DNA of 64,000 nucleotides from positions 19,440,640 through 19,504,639 of the forward strand of contig NC_058342.1 in assembly GCF_905475395.1 (NCBI RefSeq), read 5' to 3'. Below, one piece after another: positions 59,725 to 64,000 of this stretch (position 1 is its first letter; every line of letters begins with the position of its first letter). The DNA comes from Chrysoperla carnea. Its lineage: Eukaryota; Arthropoda; Insecta; Neuroptera; Chrysopidae. The position numbers were made by a program, and so were the translations under genes. The notes under the pieces were generated by a model. It saw only the letters and a list, made by a program, of their open reading frames with translations. It was not told the origin of the DNA and searched no databases.

Positions 59725-62034
59725 ATGAATAAAATGGAAAAGGCCGACAAAATGGAAGTTGAATATGTTTTTGAAGAAGATACAAATGAGGCAAGCAAAA
59801 TACATTTTCATTTTTCAAGAGAATTTTGCACGCAGTTTGGCATTTTGTTCGTTGGTACGTAACCTTAAGAATAATATAATAAGAAATATTGGGCTCACTG
59901 ACGATAATGAAACCTGGTGCCTAGGATTAAACCTTAGACTGCGCGTATGGAAGTTGACTATGACCATATATACTAAGTTGTATTTGTAAATTCAATCCGG
60001 TTTATATTGTATTAGCACAGTGCATTAGTTTTATTTCAGGCGTTTCTGTAGTAACGACACGCTACTTTATTAATATAATTTTATGGACGGACATGTAAGT
60101 CTATGGTTTGTTTATATAATTTACATTGAAATTAAATAAAATTTTCTAGCAAATTTTTATTATTAAAACACATTTTAAATAAAACGAATGATTTATGGCA
60201 AATTTTATAAGAGGACATCGCTGCAATCGATTCAGTTGTACTCTCCACCTACTACGAACCCAGCGAATAATTTTATTTTCTTTTTTTGAAATTGCATTAT
60301 GATCATAACGAATTTATATAAGCGCAGAGGACCAATCCTTGGCACACGGATTAATCACTATGCAACCTCACTAGGGAAAACATAGCTCCGAGTTTCATTC
60401 ATATAACCTCAAAGAGAAAGTGAAACTTCTTCAATTGTTTGTGTTATTTGTTTTCTCCATGATTTATCCACGATTATTTTTGCATAGCATAACTTTTTGT
60501 TTGTAAGTGTTAATTAAATATTCACTGTACTTTTCACCCTGTTTTAACATAAGATGTATTTATTATCTGAGTCTGCCTCTTCTATTCACGAGCTCTTGGA
60601 TTCCTCTTAAGTGAGACACACAAGTTTTAAAGAAATATGTTGCAAAAAACTTTTCACTTTAAAAATCATTTAACATAATATTTTGAAAAGAATAATTTAT
60701 TTTTAGCAAATTTATTAATTTTCATCAGTGGAACTCACATAGGATGGATTGGACCAACAATTCTCAAATTATCATCAAACAGTTCAGAAATACCGTTAAC
60801 ATCATCTGAAATATCATGGTTAACTGCAATGTTACCACTTGGTGGAGGAATTGGTCCAATATTTGGTGCAGTATTAGCGAATGGAGTTGGCCGTAAAAAC
60901 GCAATTTTATTAACAACTATCCCCGAAATCGCCTCCTGGATTGTAATCGCTAATGCCAAAAATATATATAATTTATGCATAGCACAATTTATAAAGGGAT
61001 TAATTGGAGGTTTTGCAATGGCAGCTGTACCAATGTATCTTGGTGAAGTATCTTCTCCTCAATTTCGTGGAATTAATGGAATGCTTTTTCAATTACACTA
61101 TACATTTGGGGCAATATTCGAAGTTGTACTTGTTCCATTTGTTTCTATAGCCGTCAATGCATGGATTGCTTCAATAATACCCTTTCTTTTACTAATAATA
61201 TTCATTTGGATGCCAGAGTCCCCGTATTACTTTTTGATTAAAAATCAAACAGAAAATGCAAGAAAATCTTTACAAATATTAAGACAAACTGATCATGTTG
61301 ATCAAGAATTAGAACACCTAAAACAAGTTGTTGGGGAAGAACAAAATGAAGTACAAAAATTTTCGGAAATATTTCGAGTCAGAAATAATCGGATTAGTTT
61401 CTTTCTATGCTTCGGAATAATATCAACCCAACTTTTAACGGGTATGAATGTTATATTCCTCTACTCTCAAGTTATATTAGATAAATCAAGCTCACCAATT
61501 GAGCCTCACATTTGTGGAATTATAATTTCAGTTGTGGGTTTTATTTGTGTTATTTCCAGTTTTCTTACAATTGATTCATTGGGTCGAAGACCTTTATTGT
61601 TATTTGGCACATTTGGAACAATGATTCCATGTTTCTTAATAGGCTTGTATTTTCATTTAGATTCTATTAATTACGAACATATTAGTTCGATAAAATTTGT
61701 ACCATTCCTTGCATTAATCGTACATCATATAACTGTTGTTCCAGGAATTACTACAGTTCCATATTTATATTTAAGTGAAATGCTATCCACAAGCATTAAA
61801 GGATTTGCTTCGTTGATCATTTGCTGCTACGCATCTATTGGTCATAGCATTTTCAGTAAATTTTATGTAAATTTATGTGACTTTATTGGAATGCATAATG
61901 TATTTTATTTGCTGGTATTTGGATGTTTTATAAGCGGAATTGGAACATACTTTTTTGTGCCAGAAACAAAAGGAAAAAGTTTAGACGAAATTCAAAAATA
62001 TTTAAAATCTTATAACCTTAAACAGCATTGCTAA
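59725..62034 (+). CDS. Tret1-like: Sugar transporter, facilitated trehalose transporter Tret1-like, copy 3 of 3
   Basis: Third tandem MFS sugar porter. Exon 1 is 59725-59854 (MNKMEKADKMEVEYVF...) and exon 2 is 60707-62034 (stop TAA). The 852-bp intron has donor G|GTACGT and acceptor TTTTTAG, phase 1 (g+ca = Ala), giving 485 residues. The exon joint falls at exactly the same codon as in the other two copies. Motifs are GRK near 105, YLGEVSSPQFRG near 154, PESP at 213-216, DSLGRRP near 333-339 and PETKGKS near 462. The TM7 motif is QLLTGMN, so the second Gln is Leu. The C-terminus (NLKQHC) is three residues longer than in copy 2. An AATAAA lies at 62160-62165. The sequence is closest to copy 1 across TM1-TM4, including the LSSNSSEIP loop with its N-glycosylation sequon. 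Nothing suggests a pseudogene. Confidence 0.91.
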
Positions 62035-62159
62035 AACATTCTGTGTAGTAGTGACTCCTACTATTTTGTAAACTCACTATACTCCCTGAAAGCATCAATT
62101 ATGGCTTTTTCCCATTTCTCTCGATGATAATATTTTTAATATTTCTGTTTAACAAATGT

Positions 62160-62165
62160 AATAAA
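62160..62165 (+). promoter_or_regulatory. Polyadenylation signal AATAAA of transporter copy 3
   Basis: The first AATAAA downstream of the copy 3 stop codon, about 125 bases away. It is consistent with a short 3' UTR. No comparable close signal follows copy 1. Confidence 0.35.
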
Positions 62166-62528
62166 TACAGATACATTGTTAAAACAAGATATTTTTAACT
62201 ATTAAAAATTAAGATTTTATAATGAAATAATGTAATAACTCTTTTACTCTTGGGGCTTTTGTAAGGAGATATTCAACTATTTCTTCGAGCTTCTGTCAGG
62301 AGATATTCAACTATTTGAAACTATTTTAAAACATAAAACAGTTTATAACTAGCAAACCGTGACTTCTACGAAAGAATTACACGTGAATTTTGTGTTAAAT
62401 GAAAAAGTCTACAAAAAAATTTAGACACCCAAAATTTGCTTTTTAAAAGTTATTTATAACAATTTTTGGTATAACTTTAGAGGCAAGTTTCTTCAAAAAT
62501 GGAATTCAGGGCATAAAAATAGATTAAA

Positions 62529-62755
62529 CAAATAAAAACAAACAATTTGCTGAGTTAATTGTTGAAATACCATGTATAGCCAGTGTTGATTGTATGTATA
62601 GACACTGTCCCATTACACACGTCACACACATATAACTGATATACCCATATAATACCATACAATTTGCGCATAATTTGCGATCTCACGGGTAAACAGTTTG
62701 TTTACGAAAAAATGTTTCAAACAAAAGTTGTTTAATTTTTTAAAAGGAACATTTT
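62529..62755 (+). mobile_element. Family A repeat, 5' part only
   Basis: Starts ACAAATAAAAACAAACAATT, keeps ACCATGTATAGCCAGTG and AAATGTTTCAAACAAAAG, and breaks off after AAAAGGAACATTTT. Confidence 0.7.
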
Positions 62756-62922
62756 CGCCATATCATAGTTTACATTTTAAACATTCATGAAGAGGTCGAT
62801 AAAACTGATTCTCGTGGGATTTTTCAAACAGTTTTACGAGAAACACTTGACCAAAACAGTGCCAAAAGAAAAAAAAAATTTAGTAAGTGGTTATTGAGGT
62901 AAGTTACCAATCTTACAATATC

Positions 62923-63464
62923 TATGGCACGCCATTTAACTATTGAATAGGCTAATTTTTATCGAGAAAAAAATTAATTAATTTTTTTTTTTCAATCAGA
63001 AATTTTATATTTTATATTTTATAATTTGTAAAATAAATCTTAGTAAAAGAGAGATTGATATAAGATAAGATGAGAAAAGAGAGATGAGAATTAAAATTAT
63101 GATGATAACATAATAAAAATGTATTTTTATTATGTTATCATCATAATAAAAATGTATTATTATTATGATGATACATAATAATAAATCAGTTAATTTTATT
63201 TGAATTAGATTTTTAAAAAAATGATTGAATTAAAATTATGTACATAATGGAAATATATGGCATGCCGTTTTACTATTTAATATGAATTAAAATTATGTAC
63301 ATATTAAAAGTGATTGAATTAAAATTATGTACATAATAAAAATGATTGAATTAAAATTATGTACATAATGAAAATGATTATTATTATGATGATAACATAA
63401 TAATAATGTATTATTATTACGATCATTTTTTTTCGGACATTAAATAGTAAAATGGCGTGCCATA
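62923..63464. mobile_element. MITE with TGGCACGCCA ends and internal tandem array
   Basis: Ends TATGGCACGCCATTTAACT and the complement of TATGGCACGCCATTTTACT, with a third inverted-sense copy in the middle near 63,258. Flanked by TA (and by AATATC on both sides). Inside, GAATTAAAATTATGTACATA is repeated about four times, and ATTATTATGATGATAACAT forms palindromes. Confidence 0.65.
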
Positions 63465-63635
63465 AATATCTTTAACCTAAAACTTTTATGTTGTTTAGAT
63501 TTTAAAACAAGGCAAGCATTTAATTACAAAATTTCATTCGAAAGAGTAATCTTTATTACTATAACTATTTTCTGATTTTGTACGTATACAAAATATAATA
63601 AAGTGCATTTACTTATATTCGTTGTGTGCGTAGTC

Positions 63636-63776
63636 ATGGTAGGGACAATAAAATCGATGCCAGCGCTTCCAGTGAAAGCGTTTTTGGCGTTAAAGGAAGC
63701 TGTTATGACTAATATGGAATTCTTTACATATAAACGTTATAGTGAATGTCAAATTAAAATTAATGAAAAACACTAA
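63636..63776 (+). other. Small open frame, 46 codons
   Basis: Starts ATG in a GTCATGG context and reads MVGTIKSMPALPVKAFLALK, then EAVMTNMEFF... to TAA. It is locally richer in G/C than its surroundings, which is suggestive of coding. It matches no family I recognise and could be a first exon, a small peptide or chance. Confidence 0.2.
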
Positions 63777-64000
63777 TTAATTAAACTTAATGCATTAAAA
63801 ATTGTGAAAATTAGAAATCAAATTGCACAAATATTATTTTTCAAATGTAAATTATCATAATTATTTATTTAAATTTGTGAGGCAATAATATTAAATTTTC
63901 AATATAAGTCATAAATGCAATCCATACAATTATATATACATCCATACAATTCAATAATTAAAGTAGTGTATCGTTACCATGGAAACGCCTCCAATAAAAC

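Noticed and set aside
59759-59989. 76-codon frame overlapping transporter 3 exon 1
   Set aside because: It is in a different frame from the real exon (59,725-59,854) and runs into the intron.

Overview
This is nuclear, very AT-rich DNA from an animal, most likely an insect. The evidence is spliced genes with GT...AG introns, a cluster of insect-type (Tret1-like) sugar transporters, tRNA-derived SINEs, Helitrons, hAT relics and many inverted-repeat elements. There are no operons, ribosome-binding sites, tRNA or rRNA genes, or CRISPR arrays. I cannot name the species or the order with confidence.

Layout. Positions 1-49,000 are almost entirely intergenic and built from mobile-element remains. 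The dominant component is a 500-600 bp repeat, called family A here, with about eleven full, truncated or interrupted copies. It has a PyGACGGACAGAC-like microsatellite core, one end near ACAAGTGAAAAC and the other near CATGGTATA. Nested in or between its copies are two short non-autonomous Helitrons (1,975-2,360 and 22,936-23,338), a Helitron helicase relic (38,424-39,100), a hAT element with a decayed transposase C-terminus (3,285-4,357), an integrase-type transposon relic (21,348-22,765), tRNA-derived SINEs (24,436, 32,342, 58,858) and many fold-back elements. The most striking fold-back (46,636-47,454) is an almost perfect 390-bp-arm hairpin flanked by TA.

Positions 49,177-62,034 hold three tandem, same-strand, two-exon genes for 12-transmembrane sugar transporters of the major facilitator superfamily. 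They are predicted at 501, 482 and 485 residues. All three share a phase-1 intron at the same codon after a short cytosolic N-terminus, so they arose by tandem duplication of one gene. All three depart from the canonical sugar-porter QQ-x-x-G-x-N and GPxPW motifs, so their substrate should not be assumed to be trehalose. The spaces between the genes and two of the introns carry more small transposons.

Apart from these three genes, no open reading frame in the window can be assigned to a host protein. A few small frames (10,130-10,919 minus, 63,636-63,776 plus, 121-498 plus) are recorded as doubtful.
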